Assembly: GCA_910585075.1 (NCBI GenBank)
Contig: CAJUED010000054.1
Coordinates: forward strand, 1 to 26,870
Origin: an uncultured Lachnospiraceae bacterium
GTDB taxonomy: Bacteria > Bacillota > Clostridia > Lachnospirales > Lachnospiraceae
Length of the DNA: 26,870 bases
Direction: 5' to 3'
Shown here: positions 1 through 6,634 of the stretch, piece after piece
Layout of the letters: every line of letters begins with the position of its first letter
How positions within the stretch are numbered: position 1 is the stretch's first letter
Notes under the pieces: model-generated
What the model was told of the DNA's origin: nothing
The model's database searches: none
The model's input: the letters and a program-made list of their open reading frames with translations, nothing else
Made by a program: the position numbers and the translations under genes

Positions 1-114
1 AGCAACCGCTGATAAAAAATCAAAAAAACTTACACATTTAACTTGACAAACCCATTCATATATCTTATATCAGTTTTTTGAGTTTACACAAAACTTGAAA
101 CAGCCTCAATTAAT

Positions 115-405
115 AATGGAAAAGTTTGTTATCTGGCCAGCCCGCTTGATTAATATTCGCCTCTACAATCAATGCATTCGCTTTGAGCGCGATTTACAGT
201 TTTTCTAAGACAAAATTCTTCTGAACATTTGACGTATCCACATTAGGACATTCTTTCAAAAAGTCACCATTATGTATTTCGACTATGTTAGTTACACGTA
301 AATGATTCCCATCGTATCCGCTTGTTTTGGGAAAGATAGATTCCCTGACGGTAAAAAGGTAAATGTTTGTCCGTTTTCTAATCTGATAGGTAGTTAATAA
401 ATCAT
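115..405 (-). pseudogene. Decayed gene at the tail of the restriction operon
   Basis: Reading leftward, a good ribosome binding site (GAAGGAGAG) precedes an ATG at 405, but the frame stops after three codons (M-I-Y-stop). Shifting frame restores a protein-like reading containing the stretches RLENGQTFTFLPSGNLSF, LRVTNIVEIHNGDFF and NALIVEANINQAGWPDNK, spread over different frames and interrupted by an in-frame stop. This is the pattern of a gene broken by indels and point changes. It lies 24 nt downstream of the 176-aa gene in the same orientation, so it probably was the last gene of that operon. The family is not recognised. The limits are approximate; nothing else was seen in bases 1-114. 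Confidence 0.5.
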
Positions 406-428
406 ATTAAGCTCTCCTTCTAATTGTT

Positions 429-959
429 TTAATTTCTGCTGGGAATTAGTCCCCATGTCATATTTCTTCCGGAATAGTTCCAGTATGCAATATCTTGTTC
501 AATAAATAACCATTTAATTACTTTTAATATATGTTCAGGTGTCAATCCGTACTCAAAATGCAATGCGGAATACTCGATTTCTGCTACATCCTGGCATTCG
601 AAAACCTTTTTTAGTAAATCGTAAAGCTTCTTGTACATTTCAGGATTTTCTTTTTTCTTTTCTTCTAAATCGATACTAATATCTCTATGAGTAGGTACAT
701 TTTTATATGCTCCTTTATGACCATAATCCGCATTTTCAACTCTTATTACAAAGTCGAATCCTTTATTAAGAAATGCCGGACGAGTTAGATATACTCTATT
801 TCCGTCAGCAAGCGTTTCGACATAATAGTTATATTTGGAAGAATCAGAACCAGCTCCTGTACCGGGGGATTCTTCCATAAAACAAGCTATTACACGTTTT
901 CTGACATCATTTCTAGTTCCTTCATTTGAGAACCATTTTTCCATGTATTGTCGTTCCAT
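429..959 (-). CDS. Conserved-looking hypothetical protein, possible restriction-associated subunit
   Basis: A 176-aa protein with no signal peptide or membrane segment. The start at 959 has an AGGAG site 8 nt upstream. The central part (LTRPAFLNKGFDFVIRVEN) and the acidic/lysine-rich helix that follows look like a folded domain. The C-terminal 50 residues (TPEHILKVIKWLFIEQDI to NMTWGLI) read like a small winged-helix DNA-binding module, which is an inference from pattern only. It lies 11 nt downstream of the PD-(D/E)xK gene in one operon with the controller, so a role as a specificity or DNA-binding partner of the nuclease is plausible. I do not recognise the family with certainty. Confidence 0.6.
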   Translation of the reverse strand: MERQYMEKWFSNEGTRNDVRKRVIACFMEESPGTGAGSDSSKYNYYVETLADGNRVYLTRPAFLNKGFDFVIRVENADYGHKGAYKNVPTHRDISIDLEEKKKENPEMYKKLYDLLKKVFECQDVAEIEYSALHFEYGLTPEHILKVIKWLFIEQDIAYWNYSGRNMTWGLIPSRN

Positions 960-970
960 ATGGCATGCTC

Positions 971-1492
971 CTATAATCCCAAGAAATCGAGAGGAATCTC
1001 ATTAAAGAAAAATCTACAATTCATCCTCTCGATGTATTGTAAAGTATCTTTGTATTTGTCTTTCAAAAACCAATCATTAAAGACATATAAATATTCAACT
1101 TGGAAGTTTAAAGGTGCGAACAACTTTTCATATTCTAATTTCTTAAAATGACAACCAGGAAGTTTCTCATCAACAGAGCCTTCACAGTTTTGAAATTTTT
1201 TTTCGATTATGTATGCAACTTTATCCTCAAAATGTATGAAGCATTCGTCTGGTAACCATTTTTTGGAATTGTAGAGGGCATAATTGATTCCATTTGGTTC
1301 AAGAAAACAAGAGTAAATTTTGTTTTTAGGGACGGTAAGCCCTATCAATTGTCTACCCTCGAAAACTTTAGTACCATATACATAGTATCCGGCATTTTCA
1401 AGTGCATCCTCTAAAGAAGTGGTTTGTTCGAAGTAGAGTCCATTAGCATTTGTTCGAGCACCACCACCATAGATATTCGGAGTTCTAGCCAT
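971..1492 (-). CDS. Probable type II restriction endonuclease, PD-(D/E)xK fold
   Basis: A 173-aa protein. A classical PD-(D/E)xK arrangement is visible: P81-D82 in WLPDECF, then E97-K98-K99 in AYIIEKKFQ, spaced as expected for the metal-binding core beta strands. It is followed by the conserved-looking GSVDEKL stretch at 105-111. The N-terminus has the glycine-rich YGGGARTNANGLYFE. The start overlaps the end of the controller gene by 8 nt and has AAGGAGG 8 nt upstream, which suggests translational coupling. The divergent neighbours are two DNA methyltransferases, so the natural role is DNA cleavage at a site protected by them. It is short for a DpnII/MboI-type enzyme, so it may act with the 176-aa product. 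The cleavage site cannot be read from the sequence. Confidence 0.7.
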   Translation of the reverse strand: MARTPNIYGGGARTNANGLYFEQTTSLEDALENAGYYVYGTKVFEGRQLIGLTVPKNKIYSCFLEPNGINYALYNSKKWLPDECFIHFEDKVAYIIEKKFQNCEGSVDEKLPGCHFKKLEYEKLFAPLNFQVEYLYVFNDWFLKDKYKDTLQYIERMNCRFFFNEIPLDFLGL

Positions 1493-1730
1493 AGTTCTTT
1501 TCCTCCTTAAAAAATTCTGTTATTTCAACATCGAGTACATTTGCAATCTGATTCAAGACAGATAAGGATAAGCTTTTTGTGCATCCGGCAGCCTCAATTT
1601 TAGAAAGGTAGCTGATGCTAATCCGTGAGTGTTCTGCAAGCTGTACCTGTGTCAATTTTGCTTTTTTTCTATAAAGTTTTATATTTGCGCCTATAGTGTT
1701 GTATAGGTCCGTATCATTCATATATGGCAT
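1485..1730 (-). CDS. XRE-family helix-turn-helix controller protein
   Basis: An 81-aa protein almost entirely made of a Cro/C1-type HTH. Residues about 14-70 contain the pattern LYRKKAKLTQVQLAEHSRIS followed by YLSKIEAAG and LNQIANVLDVEITEFF. Size and position (first gene of the nuclease operon, overlapping the endonuclease start) match the C (controller) proteins of type II restriction systems. Those delay endonuclease expression until DNA has been methylated. Its likely targets are the palindromes in the 306-nt divergent region beside it. The start at 1730 has AGAGGTG a few bases upstream; an internal ATG at 1721 is an alternative. Confidence 0.8.
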   Translation of the reverse strand: MPYMNDTDLYNTIGANIKLYRKKAKLTQVQLAEHSRISISYLSKIEAAGCTKSLSLSVLNQIANVLDVEITEFFKEEKNYG

Positions 1731-1759
1731 GTGACACCTCTTTCACTATTTATGAATAT

Positions 1760-1773
1760 TATCTCACGAGATA
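1760..1773. promoter_or_regulatory. Palindrome, candidate controller operator
   Basis: TATCTC-AC-GAGATA is a perfect 6-2-6 inverted repeat, 30 nt upstream of the controller start in the divergent regulatory gap. XRE dimers typically bind such short dyads. Function is inferred from position. Confidence 0.4.
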
Positions 1774-1935
1774 GATGATATATAAATTCACTTATAATGA
1801 AAGAAAAGGAAGGCAGACATTTGAAAAGATGTGAGTTAGAATGTAAGAAAATATGGAAAAGTAAATCCATTAGGTTTTTGTATGATGGAATGCTTTTAGC
1901 ACATGAGTATATTTTGGTATTTCAGAAGTGATTAA

Positions 1936-1950
1936 TTCACAAAGTGTGAA
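1936..1950. promoter_or_regulatory. Palindrome upstream of the methyltransferase promoter
   Basis: TTCACA-AAG-TGTGAA is a perfect 6-3-6 inverted repeat that ends 8 nt before the -35 box of the methyltransferase promoter. It differs in sequence from the palindrome at 1760-1773, so the two may bind different factors. Confidence 0.4.
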
Positions 1951-1958
1951 AGCTGTGG

Positions 1959-1987
1959 TTGTTATTTTGTATGTTTGCAAGTATAAT
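1959..1987 (+). promoter_or_regulatory. Promoter for the methyltransferase pair
   Basis: TTGTTA and a perfect TATAAT are separated by 17 nt, with the -10 about 50 nt before the first methyltransferase start. This is a good sigma-A match. Confidence 0.55.
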
Positions 1988-2036
1988 GGATATGTAAAAG
2001 ATTGTCCTTTTACGGACGTAGAGAAGAGGAATCAGA

Positions 2037-2870
2037 ATGAGTAATTCAGGAGTCGCTCCATTTGTGAAATGGGCTGGTGGAAAACGTCAGTTGCTGCAAC
2101 AGATAAAAGAGCGTATGCCGGAACAATATAATAATTATTTTGAGCCATTTGTAGGTGGTGGTGCGGTAACATTTGAATTGTTACCTGCAAATGCTCTGAT
2201 AAATGACATTAACATGGCGCTGATAAACACATATCAACACATTCGTAATATGCCGGAAGCATTTCTAAAAGCTGTAAATAAGTTGGATGAGGAAATGTGG
2301 GAGGATGGTAAGGAGTACTATTACTCTCTAAGGGAGTATTACAACGATAAGCTGATGAAAGCAGAATTTGATGTAGAGTTGGCGGCTTTGTTTGTGTTTA
2401 TTAATAAACATTGCTTTAATGGCTTGTATCGTGTAAATGGTAAGGGATTATTCAATGTTCCGTACAATAATAGCAGAAGGGCATCTGTGGACGAAAAGGC
2501 TATAATGGAAACATCAAAGTACCTTCAGGGTGTAACGATTATTAACGGGGACTTTGAGGCAGCATGTGAAAATGCTGGGAAGGGTGATTTTGTATTTATG
2601 GATAGTCCTTACGCACCATTGAATCCGACTTCTTTTGAATCCTATACAAAAGAGGGATTTGACATAGAAAGTCATAAACGACTGGCAAAGTTGTTTGATG
2701 AATTGACAGTCAGAGGTTGTTACTGTATGCTCACAAATCATAATACTGACTTGATAAATGAATTATATGGTGGCAAAGGCTACAGAATAGACGTTGTAAG
2801 CGTCAAGCGTATGATTAATTCGGATGCATCCAATCGGGTTGGTGAGGAAGTCATTATATGCAACTATTAA
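2037..2870 (+). CDS. Dam/DpnM-family DNA adenine-N6 methyltransferase
   Basis: A 277-aa protein of the D12 class, the full length for DpnM/Dam enzymes. Motif X is FVKWAGGKRQLL (9-20), motif I is EPFVGGGA (36-43) for AdoMet binding, and the catalytic motif IV is DSPY (189-192) followed by APL. The usual form of motif IV is DPPY. The tail has CYCMLTNHNT, typical of the family. It should methylate adenine in a short palindrome, GATC being the family norm, protecting host DNA from the divergently encoded nuclease. The start is ATG at 2037, with an AGAGG-type site 8-12 nt upstream. The second methyltransferase starts 13 nt after its stop, so the two form an operon. Confidence 0.88.
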   Translation: MSNSGVAPFVKWAGGKRQLLQQIKERMPEQYNNYFEPFVGGGAVTFELLPANALINDINMALINTYQHIRNMPEAFLKAVNKLDEEMWEDGKEYYYSLREYYNDKLMKAEFDVELAALFVFINKHCFNGLYRVNGKGLFNVPYNNSRRASVDEKAIMETSKYLQGVTIINGDFEAACENAGKGDFVFMDSPYAPLNPTSFESYTKEGFDIESHKRLAKLFDELTVRGCYCMLTNHNTDLINELYGGKGYRIDVVSVKRMINSDASNRVGEEVIICNY

Positions 2871-2883
2871 AGGAGTCGGGATA

Positions 2884-3696
2884 ATGGAGAACTTATTTAA
2901 AAAGAAAGTGCCATTATATTTTGAGACGGAAGAATCACAACTGATACCAGGTGATTCTTTTAAAATTCTAACAAAAATGGAACCGGAATCGGTAGATATG
3001 ATATTTGCAGATCCACCCTACTTTTTAAGCAATGATGGTATTACTTGTCAGGGCGGAAGAATGGTTTCGGTAAATAAAGGCTCATGGGATAAGCTTTCGG
3101 AAAGTGGAACCAGCGTCGAAGATAAGCATAAGTTTAACAGAAAGTGGATTAAATTATGTAAGAAAGTACTAAAGCCTAATGGCACGATTTGGATATCGGG
3201 AACATTACACAATATATATTCGATTGGTATGGCATTGGAGCAGGAAGGCTTCAAGATAATCAATAACATAACATGGCAGAAAACAAATCCACCACCAAAC
3301 TTAGCATGTCGATGCTTCACACATTCTACGGAAACCATTTTATGGGCGAAAAAGAATGAAAAGAAGTCTCGGCACTTTTTTGATTACCAGAAGATGAAAG
3401 AAATGAATGATGGCAAGCAGATGAAAGATGTGTGGACAGGTGCTTTAACAAAACCTTCGGAGAAAACAGAAGGTAAGCATCCGACACAAAAGCCGGAATA
3501 TCTGCTTGAGAAAATTGTACTGGCATCTACGGAGGAAGGGCAAGTTATACTGGATCCTTTCTGTGGTTCCGGAACCACCGGAGTGGAGGCTGTGCGATTT
3601 GGAAGGAAGTTTATAGGAATTGATGTAAGTGAAGAATATTTGGAGATATCCAGGAAAAGATTGGAGAAGGTAGTAAAGTATATGGGAAAAGGCTAA
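2884..3696 (+). CDS. DpnA-like DNA methyltransferase (N6-adenine/N4-cytosine class)
   Basis: A 270-aa protein. The catalytic DPPY is at 43-46 and precedes the AdoMet-binding DPFCGSGTT at 224-232, which is the beta-class order. KHPTQKP (198-204) and the final FIGIDVSEEYLEI are family hallmarks. The start at 2884 was chosen because AGGAG lies just upstream; a longer frame from 2824 would overlap the previous gene. In DpnII-type systems a second enzyme of this class accompanies DpnM and also methylates single-stranded DNA, helping incoming DNA survive. That role is established for DpnA and only inferred here. The TGG/NPPPN stretch at 131-140 and all catalytic motifs are intact. Confidence 0.87.
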   Translation: MENLFKKKVPLYFETEESQLIPGDSFKILTKMEPESVDMIFADPPYFLSNDGITCQGGRMVSVNKGSWDKLSESGTSVEDKHKFNRKWIKLCKKVLKPNGTIWISGTLHNIYSIGMALEQEGFKIINNITWQKTNPPPNLACRCFTHSTETILWAKKNEKKSRHFFDYQKMKEMNDGKQMKDVWTGALTKPSEKTEGKHPTQKPEYLLEKIVLASTEEGQVILDPFCGSGTTGVEAVRFGRKFIGIDVSEEYLEISRKRLEKVVKYMGKG

Positions 3697-3732
3697 CGGA
3701 AAACGACCGTGTCAGAATAGAAAAAATCTTGA

Positions 3733-3840
3733 AAAAACCTCGACGTGGAATATGGAGATGTTCTTGCATATATGCTGGATGCAGATATAAAAATGGAGCA
3801 GGAATGTCTGCTGCCTTGTTTCGGATTCGGGAAGGGATAA
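3733..3840 (+). pseudogene. Small coding remnant without a proper start
   Basis: An open stretch of 35 codons bounded by stops reads DVEYGDVLAYMLDADIKMEQ and then a short Cys/Phe/Gly tail before TAA. The amphipathic, protein-like composition and the lack of an ATG start or binding site suggest the tail end of a deleted gene. The family is not recognised; it may simply be chance. Confidence 0.25.
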
Positions 3841-3894
3841 CAATTTAAGCTGTTGATAGAGTATTGACATTTAGAAAGGATTCATAGGAATGAT

Positions 3895-3932
3895 AATATG
3901 GCACTTCGCAGTAATAAGCGAATTGCCATATT
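3895..3932. terminator. Long hairpin between convergent genes
   Basis: Two 15-nt arms (AATATGGCACTTCGC and GCGAATTGCCATATT, 14 of 15 paired) surround an 8-nt loop. It sits between the end of the methyltransferase operon and the end of the leftward XRE gene, so it could stop transcription from both sides. Only a weak T-rich tract follows, so termination is inferred from position. Confidence 0.45.
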
Positions 3933-3943
3933 TTGAAAATTTA

Positions 3944-4153
3944 TTACCGTTCACGTATTTCAAATAAATCGCCAACTTCACAGTCAAAATATTCACATAG
4001 CTTTAATAAAAAATTTGCATCGATTCTTTGAAATTCGTCTCTATAATATCGATTAAAATTTGTACGTTCTATATCTAAAGCAGAACAAACTTTCTTTTTA
4101 GACAGACCGTTTTCAGTTAACAATTCTTCTAAACGTAGATGTAAATATTTCAT
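3944..4153 (-). CDS. Small XRE-family transcriptional regulator
   Basis: A 69-aa protein consisting of one Cro/C1-type HTH. LEELLTENGLSKKKVCSALDIERTNFNRYYRDEFQRI is the recognition unit and LLKLCEYFDCEVGDLFE is the usual last helix. It is transcribed leftward and diverges from the small 106-aa gene across a 132-nt gap, so it probably controls itself and possibly that neighbour. It resembles orphan XRE regulators found on mobile DNA. It differs clearly from the controller at 1485-1730, so it is not a duplicate of it. Confidence 0.75.
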   Translation of the reverse strand: MKYLHLRLEELLTENGLSKKKVCSALDIERTNFNRYYRDEFQRIDANFLLKLCEYFDCEVGDLFEIRER

Positions 4154-4214
4154 GTGGATACCTCTTTCTTTTGTTCAATTATAGTAGAAGTGTCTTTATA
4201 AAATAATTCTTTTA

Positions 4215-4244
4215 TTGGACAGGGTTATATAGAGATGCTATTAT
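4215..4244 (+). promoter_or_regulatory. Promoter for the 106-aa gene
   Basis: TTGGAC and TATTAT are separated by 18 nt, about 40 nt upstream of the start codon. Moderate sigma-A match. Confidence 0.4.
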
Positions 4245-4285
4245 AAATATGTTTATATAAGCACATACAAAGGAGAGCGTAGAAT

Positions 4286-4606
4286 ATGAGAAAAGACGAA
4301 ATAATTGATTTGTTAACAGAATATTCAACAAACGAGAGACTTTCAAAACTTGTCATGAAAAATGAAGAATACAAGTCAGCTTTAAAGTATGAGGAAGAAC
4401 AATATGGTATTTTTGATAAAACGCTTACCGATGAACAAAAAGTATTATTAAATTCTTTTGCAGAAGCAAATGCAAAAACAACAGCAATTTATTTAAAGTT
4501 TACATATCAACAGGGATTAAAAGATATGTTTAATCTAAATGAATCGCTGCAAAATGATGTCAAGCTGGTTTATGAAATTATGGAAAAGAAACTGAAAGTT
4601 AATTAA
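4286..4606 (+). CDS. Small helical protein of unknown function
   Basis: A 106-aa, soluble, lysine- and glutamate-rich protein predicted by eye to be all-helical. It has no signal peptide, cysteine or recognisable motif. An AAAGGAGAG site lies 8 nt before the ATG, so it is very probably translated. It stands alone under its own promoter, diverging from the small XRE regulator, and is followed directly by a hairpin. That layout suggests an accessory gene pair from mobile DNA. No function can be assigned. Confidence 0.6.
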   Translation: MRKDEIIDLLTEYSTNERLSKLVMKNEEYKSALKYEEEQYGIFDKTLTDEQKVLLNSFAEANAKTTAIYLKFTYQQGLKDMFNLNESLQNDVKLVYEIMEKKLKVN

Positions 4607-4631
4607 ATCCTGTTTGCGAGGCAGACAGGAT
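4607..4631 (+). terminator. Hairpin after the 106-aa gene
   Basis: ATCCTGT and ACAGGAT pair perfectly and an inner TGC/GCA extends the stem to ten pairs with one mismatch. It begins right after the stop codon. No T-tract follows, so it may be a weak terminator or an mRNA 3'-end stabiliser. The sequence from 4632 to 4858 shows no other clear feature. Confidence 0.3.
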
Positions 4632-4858
4632 ATGCAACGTGCCGCGTAACAATATTTGTAAAAGAGTGTGTGGCGGTTGGTTTTCATATTTCATCCCATA
4701 GGATATAATCGACTTAATCTAAAGGCCGATAGATATAGCCAACGACATAATAAATTGTAATTTCCGGTTCCTGCAAAAGCCATATACGTCAGCCTTTGCA
4801 AGCCCGAAAAGGCAATTCCTAATGTCATTGAGATAATAAAAAATGGAGATGAAATGAT

Positions 4859-5596
4859 ATGAGCTTAGGTACAAATATCAGTTATTTACGAAAACAGAAA
4901 AAATTGACCCAGGAGCAATTTGCGGAGAAAATGAATGTTACCAGGCAGACCGTTTCAAGATGGGAATCGGATGAAATAACTCCGGAGCTGCCTAAATTAG
5001 TGGATATGACCGAATTGTTTTCCTGCAAACTTGACGATTTGGTTAAGGGAGAATTGTCAGCTCAGAAGGAAATATATTCTTCGATTCAGATTAAGAGAAT
5101 AAGTGCGTTTAAGATGGCAAGCTATGTGATGATTTCACCTAATCCCGAATCAGATGCGCTTGGTTATATGGAAAGATGGGCAGCGAACAGTGGCCTTAAA
5201 TCGGCCGTCTCACAGGTAAAATGTATTGGGTGGGATTTTCCTTTCGTGTCCCAGGAACAGCAGAACAGGTTTGGAATGCATGGCTATGTGGCCGCTTGTA
5301 TCATTCCGGAGGGATTTGAAACGGATTATCCCGGCGTGCGGTATTCGGAAAATAGGGAAGCAGATTATGCGGTCATAACAATCAAGGAACCATTTGTGCA
5401 GCCTTTTGAGAGAATACCAAATGCCTATAAATTGATCATGGAATATTTGCAGGCAAATAATTTCAAGGAGAAACAGCAGGACGATATAATAAGCTGCTTT
5501 GAGTATGAGTATACAAAGAATGAAGTAAAGTATATGGATGTGTTTGTGCATGTGGACGGAGTGGCTAAGGTTGATGCGTTTTCCAGGTTTGACTAA
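4859..5596 (+). CDS. XRE-type regulator with GyrI-like effector-binding domain
   Basis: A 245-aa protein. Residues 1-65 form a classical HTH (SYLRKQKKLTQEQFAEKMNV, then TRQTVSRWESDEITPEL). After a linker, residues about 75-245 resemble the GyrI-like/AraC effector-binding fold, with beta strands such as YAVITIKEPF and the closing YMDVFVHVDG. Such proteins act as one-component sensors in which a small ligand bound in the C-terminal pocket changes DNA binding. The start has GGAG about 10 nt upstream. It is a single-gene unit; the next promoter lies 75 nt downstream. Its target could be the leader-controlled unit that follows, but no shared operator is evident. Confidence 0.75.
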   Translation: MSLGTNISYLRKQKKLTQEQFAEKMNVTRQTVSRWESDEITPELPKLVDMTELFSCKLDDLVKGELSAQKEIYSSIQIKRISAFKMASYVMISPNPESDALGYMERWAANSGLKSAVSQVKCIGWDFPFVSQEQQNRFGMHGYVAACIIPEGFETDYPGVRYSENREADYAVITIKEPFVQPFERIPNAYKLIMEYLQANNFKEKQQDDIISCFEYEYTKNEVKYMDVFVHVDGVAKVDAFSRFD

Positions 5597-5671
5597 AGGT
5601 GGTTTGTTTTGGAACTAATGAAATAAGCCAAAGGAGGCTTACTGTGTGAGCTGTAAATTATAATAAAGTGA

Positions 5672-5700
5672 TTGACAATAGAATCGAATGATGTTAAATT
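5672..5700 (+). promoter_or_regulatory. Strong promoter ahead of a leader ORF
   Basis: A perfect TTGACA (5672-5677), a 17-nt spacer and TAAATT (5695-5700), immediately followed by TATAAA. It drives a leader of nearly 400 nt before the GNAT gene. Confidence 0.6.
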
Positions 5701-5727
5701 TATAAAAACTTAAAGGAGAGCATACAA

Positions 5728-5784
5728 ATGAATCAGAACTTATATTCAAATTGGTATATGTACATGTATTATGGACGTACTTAA
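5728..5784 (+). CDS. 18-codon Tyr/Met-rich leader peptide
   Basis: A short ORF reads MNQNLYSNWYMYMYYGRT and stops with TAA. It has an excellent binding site (AAAGGAGAG, 7 nt before ATG) just downstream of a strong promoter. The peptide is unusually rich in Tyr (5) and Met (4), with Trp and Asn. It is followed by a pairable region near 5805-5855 (TGCATTAG with CTAGTGCA) and then a rho-independent terminator. This is the layout of leader peptides that sense ribosome stalling by an antibiotic or by charged-tRNA shortage and so control a downstream gene. The product itself probably has no function beyond being translated. Confidence 0.55.
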   Translation: MNQNLYSNWYMYMYYGRT

Positions 5785-5897
5785 CTGTAAGCTTTGCAGG
5801 GGTTGTGCATTAGCTTATAGCCGGTAGGTCTCTTTGTCTAGTGCATAAAACCAGAATGTAAGTGATGTATGATATAATTGCATTTATAATTGGGATT

Positions 5898-5934
5898 ATC
5901 GCACCGGACAATGAATGTTTGGTGCGATTTTTTT
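5898..5934 (+). terminator. Rho-independent terminator (candidate attenuator)
   Basis: ATCGCACC and GGTGCGAT form a perfect 8-bp stem around a 15-nt loop, followed by seven T. It lies between the leader ORF and the GNAT gene on the same strand, so it would stop the transcript unless an alternative fold forms upstream. Confidence 0.7.
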
Positions 5935-6005
5935 GTCAGTAAGCCGGTTCGCGAAGCATGGCAGTGTTTGATGTGTAAGGGACACATGCGCAAAATTATG
6001 CGGTG

Positions 6006-6072
6006 AATTTGCTGTTTGGCAGTACGTAGTGAGCATGGAGAGCAGGGAGAAGAATTTTCCTGGTTCAATTGT
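6006..6072 (+). repeat. Diverged copy 1 of an intergenic element
   Basis: The stretch AATTTGCTG, a variable part, GTGAGCATGGAGAGCAGGGAGAAGAA, TTTTCCTGGTTCAATTG matches in order the sequence at 18706-18778 (AATTTGCTG ... GTGAGTAGGGGAAGAACC ... CCTGCTCAATTG). Here the hairpin is imperfect. Alignment by eye only. Confidence 0.35.
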
Positions 6073-6088
6073 AAGGGAGGTGCATGGA

Positions 6089-6634
6089 ATGAGTGATTTT
6101 GCGGAATTTATTGAATTGAAATTAGTAACAGAAGATGAAGCAGAGTGTCTGTACAGGCTGCAGGTGGAAGCATTTATGCCATTATATGAAAAATATCAGG
6201 ATGATGACACAAGCCCTGCGAAAGAAAGCCTCGAAAGAGTGAGGGAGAAGATTATTGAGAAGAATTCCGATTTCTACTTCATTATTTTTCATGGAGAAAA
6301 AATCGGAGGCGTGAGAGTCAGGCGGCACCAGGGTAAAAGAGTGTATGAAAATGTTAACTGGATATCGCCTGTTTTCGTAATTCCTGAATTTCAAAATAAA
6401 GGGATTGCAAGCAAGGTGATAGAACAACTATTTGCTTTATATCCGAATACAATAGAGTGGCGGTTGGATACAATCAAGCAGGAGGCGGGCAATTGTCATT
6501 TGTACGAAAAATGCGGTTTTGTGAGGGCTGGAGATGGTATCGTAGTAAATGAAAAGATGACACTGGTTGATTACGTAAAAATTGTACCAGAGGACGAAAA
6601 ATTAGAAAAATTTAAGGAGGGTGATTTAAAATGA
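6089..6634 (+). CDS. GNAT-family N-acetyltransferase
   Basis: A 181-aa GNAT-fold protein: the acetyl-CoA loop region reads VIPEFQNKGIASKVIEQLF, preceded by the beta4 strand YENVNWISPVFV and followed by the CHLYEKCGF motif typical of the last strand-helix pair. The start was set at 6089 because AAGGGAGG precedes it; the frame is open further upstream without a good site. The stop overlaps the next gene start (ATGA), so the two are translationally coupled. It lies downstream of a leader ORF and terminator, suggesting inducible expression. The substrate cannot be read; small-molecule or antibiotic acetylation would fit the leader arrangement but is unproven. Confidence 0.8.
   Translation: MSDFAEFIELKLVTEDEAECLYRLQVEAFMPLYEKYQDDDTSPAKESLERVREKIIEKNSDFYFIIFHGEKIGGVRVRRHQGKRVYENVNWISPVFVIPEFQNKGIASKVIEQLFALYPNTIEWRLDTIKQEAGNCHLYEKCGFVRAGDGIVVNEKMTLVDYVKIVPEDEKLEKFKEGDLK

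Noticed and set aside
3048..3578. Long minus-strand open frames over the second methyltransferase
   Set aside because: They lie antisense to a gene with complete catalytic motifs, have no binding sites, and read as low-complexity shadow sequence.
3850..3900. TTGACA ... GATAAT reading as a promoter before the hairpin
   Set aside because: The spacing is 22 nt, too long for a sigma-A promoter, and no gene follows on that strand.
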